Assembly: GCA_963783145.1 (NCBI GenBank)
Contig: CAWAMM010000010.1
Coordinates: forward strand, 24,959-88,958
Direction: 5' to 3'
Length of the DNA: 64,000 nucleotides
From: DATGKG01 sp963783145
GTDB taxonomy: Bacteria > Desulfobacterota > Binatia > Binatales > Binataceae
Position 1 is the stretch's first letter. Every line of letters starts with the position of its first letter. This document shows, piece after piece, positions 62,353 through 64,000 of this stretch. Under the pieces are notes generated by a model, which saw nothing but the letters and a program-made list of their open reading frames with translations, did not search any database and was not told the origin of the DNA. A program made the translations under genes and the position numbers.

Positions 62353-62778
62353 ATGGGCGATCGGGTAAATGGTCAGGCACAACGCGAGGTGAATTTGGTG
62401 GCGGGTTGGCAGGAGAGCGAGGTCATCGAGAATCTTTTCGTCGGTGATCTGCAGGATGCGCAACGTTTCGATGGCATGATCATCAACGTGCTACCCGATC
62501 TCCTCGAAGGTGAGCCCGCACACGCGATTCATATGCCCTTTCTGGCCCAAGGCCTCGAGACGCTCGAGCGCACCGCCGATTTGATCGATCACGGCCTCGC
62601 TCATGGACAGCGGGTGCTGGTGCATTGCGAGGAAGGGTGCGAGCGCGCGCCGCTGGTGATCGCGTGGTTCCTCAAGACGCGGCGCGCGATGACGCTCGAC
62701 GAGGCCTACGCGCTGCTTAAGAGCCGCCGGCCCATCGTCGAGGATCGCCGGCGCTGGCTCGGCATCTATAATCGATGA
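62353..62778 (+). CDS. Dual-specificity phosphatase family protein
   Basis: 141 residues. The active site is VLVHCEEGCERAPLVIAWFL: His-Cys-x5-Arg, the phosphatase P-loop. Upstream are ENLFVGDLQDAQRFDG (the DSP entrance strand) and INVLPDLLEGEPAHAIHMP; downstream MTLDEAYALLKSRRPIVE, the usual alpha-helix after the P-loop. It dephosphorylates phosphoprotein or another phosphoester. Nine bases separate its stop from the stop of the convergent glycogen phosphorylase gene. ATG 62353 chosen over 62317. Confidence 0.8.
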   Translation: MGDRVNGQAQREVNLVAGWQESEVIENLFVGDLQDAQRFDGMIINVLPDLLEGEPAHAIHMPFLAQGLETLERTADLIDHGLAHGQRVLVHCEEGCERAPLVIAWFLKTRRAMTLDEAYALLKSRRPIVEDRRRWLGIYNR

Positions 62779-62787
62779 GTACGACGG

Positions 62788-64000
62788 CTAGCGGCGCGCG
62801 TGCTCGAGCCCCCAGATCTCTTTCGCGTACTCACTCACCGTTCGGTCGCTCGAAAACCTGCCGATGCGCGCGATGTTGAGGACCGACCTGCGGTTCCACT
62901 CGCGCTCCTGCGTGTAGAGCCGGGTGATTTGCGCCTGCGTGTCGACGTAGGATCCAAAATCGGCCAGCAGGAAGTACTTATCGGACTCCAGCAATACGTC
63001 GCGAATCCATCGAAACAGTCCGGGCTCGTTGGCGCAGAAGCGATCGGAGCTGAGCGCGTCCAGGACCCGGCGCAGCCGCGGATCGCTGTCGTAAAACTCG
63101 CGCGGCCGATAGCTGCCGTTCGCGTTGTGATCTTCGATCTGCTCGGCGGTCAGCCCGAAGATGAAAATGTTCTCCGCCCCGACCGCCTGACGAATTTCGA
63201 TATTCGCGCCATCCAGGGTTCCGATCGTCAACGCGCCGTTCATCGCGAACTTCATGTTCCCAGTGCCCGAAGCCTCGGTGCCTGCGGTCGAGATCTGTTC
63301 GGATACGTCGGCGGCGGGAATGATTTTTTCCGCGAGCGACACCCGATAGTCGGGCAGGAACGCCACCTTGATGAGACCGCGTGTGCGCAGATCATTGTTG
63401 ATCACGTCGCCGAGGCTGTTGATCAGCTTGATGATCATCTTGGCGACCCAGTAGCCCGGCGCGGCCTTGCCCGCGATGATGTAGACGCGCGGAACCGGCG
63501 GTTCCACACCATCTTCGACGATCTGTAGATACTGGTGCACGATTCCGAGCGCCATCAGCAGTTGGCGCTTGTACTCATGGATGCGCTTGGCCTGCACATC
63601 GAAAATCGATGCGGGATCGACGTCGACATTTGCGATGCGATTGACGATGCGCGCCAGCCGCTCCTTGTTTTCGATCTTGGTGATGCGGAGCTTGGCCTGA
63701 AAACCCTCGTCGTCGACGAATTGTTCAACCCCGATGAGCCGATCGAGGTCGGTCACCCAGGCTTCGCCGATCGCCCAATCGAGCAGCTTCGCGAGACCGG
63801 GGTTCGCTTGCAAAAGCCAGCGCCGCTGCGTGACCCCATTGGTCTTGTTGCTGAAGCGCTCCGGCCACAGATGATAAAAATCCGGCACCAATCGCGTTTT
63901 CAACAACTCCGAGTGCAGCTCGGAAACGCCGTTGATCGAATGGCTGCCGATCACCGCTAGATGCGCCATGCGCACCTGGCGCTCGTTGCCCTCCTCGATA
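62788..64000 (-). CDS. glgP: Glycogen/starch phosphorylase, C-terminal part (5' end outside window)
   Basis: The frame is open to the right edge of the window (about 403 residues here of about 830). It contains INGVSELHSELLKT, FSNKTNGVTQRRWLLQANPGL, QAKRIHEYKRQLLMALGI, IIAGKAAPGYWVAKMIIKLINSLG and the PLP-binding segment TEASGTGNMKFAMNGALTIGTLDGANIEI. It phosphorolyses alpha-1,4-glucan ends to glucose 1-phosphate. The N-terminal domain lies outside the window. Confidence 0.92.
   Translation of the reverse strand, partial: IEEGNERQVRMAHLAVIGSHSINGVSELHSELLKTRLVPDFYHLWPERFSNKTNGVTQRRWLLQANPGLAKLLDWAIGEAWVTDLDRLIGVEQFVDDEGFQAKLRITKIENKERLARIVNRIANVDVDPASIFDVQAKRIHEYKRQLLMALGIVHQYLQIVEDGVEPPVPRVYIIAGKAAPGYWVAKMIIKLINSLGDVINNDLRTRGLIKVAFLPDYRVSLAEKIIPAADVSEQISTAGTEASGTGNMKFAMNGALTIGTLDGANIEIRQAVGAENIFIFGLTAEQIEDHNANGSYRPREFYDSDPRLRRVLDALSSDRFCANEPGLFRWIRDVLLESDKYFLLADFGSYVDTQAQITRLYTQEREWNRRSVLNIARIGRFSSDRTVSEYAKEIWGLEHARR

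Noticed and set aside
1..64000. CRISPR arrays, tRNA or rRNA genes, prophage modules
   Set aside because: No regularly spaced direct repeats, tRNA-like cloverleafs or phage structural genes were seen in the intergenic regions; no tool-based scan was possible.

Overview
The window is GC-rich and densely coded, with short intergenic gaps, many ATGA or TGATG start/stop overlaps and Shine-Dalgarno sites. It looks like the chromosome of an environmental Gram-negative bacterium: it has lipoproteins, an outer-membrane porin and two RND efflux systems. The mix of epoxide hydrolase, acyl-CoA dehydrogenase, enoyl-CoA hydratase, phytanoyl-CoA dioxygenase-like protein, type III glutamine synthetase, FabI and a transglutaminase/DUF2126/ATP-grasp/Alpha-E cluster resembles uncultured soil lineages such as Candidatus Binatota or Acidobacteria. 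That placement is inference from gene content only. No rRNA, tRNA or CRISPR array was seen.

Layout. 1-4.8 kb: 3' end of a CmcJ/NvfI-type gene, a small exported protein, a lipoprotein with a tandem repeat broken by a frameshift, a small lipoprotein plus an outer-membrane porin, and an orphan OmpR/PhoB regulator. 4.9-7.7 kb: a visibly AT-richer accessory patch with a DUF5678 protein, a retropepsin-like protease gene, an unknown gene (two of the three frameshifted) and an IS1-like transposase under a palindromic promoter. 7.8-14.1 kb: a paralogue of the first small exported protein, then a complete RND permease, adaptor and TolC-type operon. 14.2-18.7 kb: type III glutamine synthetase, a small periplasmic protein, an epoxide hydrolase and a BON protein. 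18.7-27 kb: DUF2277 and the transglutaminase/DUF2126/ATP-grasp/Alpha-E locus, with three transglutaminase domains.

27-35.6 kb: two SAM methyltransferases, FabI, a TetR/GST divergent pair, an operon of double cupin, FAD oxidoreductase and DUF2252 protein, and a divergent PII-like protein. 36-44.7 kb: UspA and an envelope-glycan-like group (polytopic GT-C-like protein, HprK-like kinase, two GT2 transferases, an APH-type phosphotransferase and a CDP-glycerol-transferase-like protein). 44.9-52.6 kb: a double-ABM membrane protein, a frameshifted PhyH-like dioxygenase, a dihydrolipoamide-dehydrogenase-like flavoprotein, a VapBC module, acyl-CoA dehydrogenase, enoyl-CoA hydratase and a secreted unknown. 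52.6-64 kb: two tiny membrane proteins, a TetR gene divergent from an MdtABC-like operon with duplicated operator-like palindromes, a second VapBC module, a dual-specificity phosphatase and the 3' part of glycogen phosphorylase.

Most notable observations: two VapBC modules with the same operator half-site; two TetR genes, each with a pair of matching operator-like palindromes; a PII-like protein lacking the ATP-binding B-loop; duplicated small exported proteins of an unrecognised family; and at least four single-base frameshifts, which may be assembly indels or real decay.
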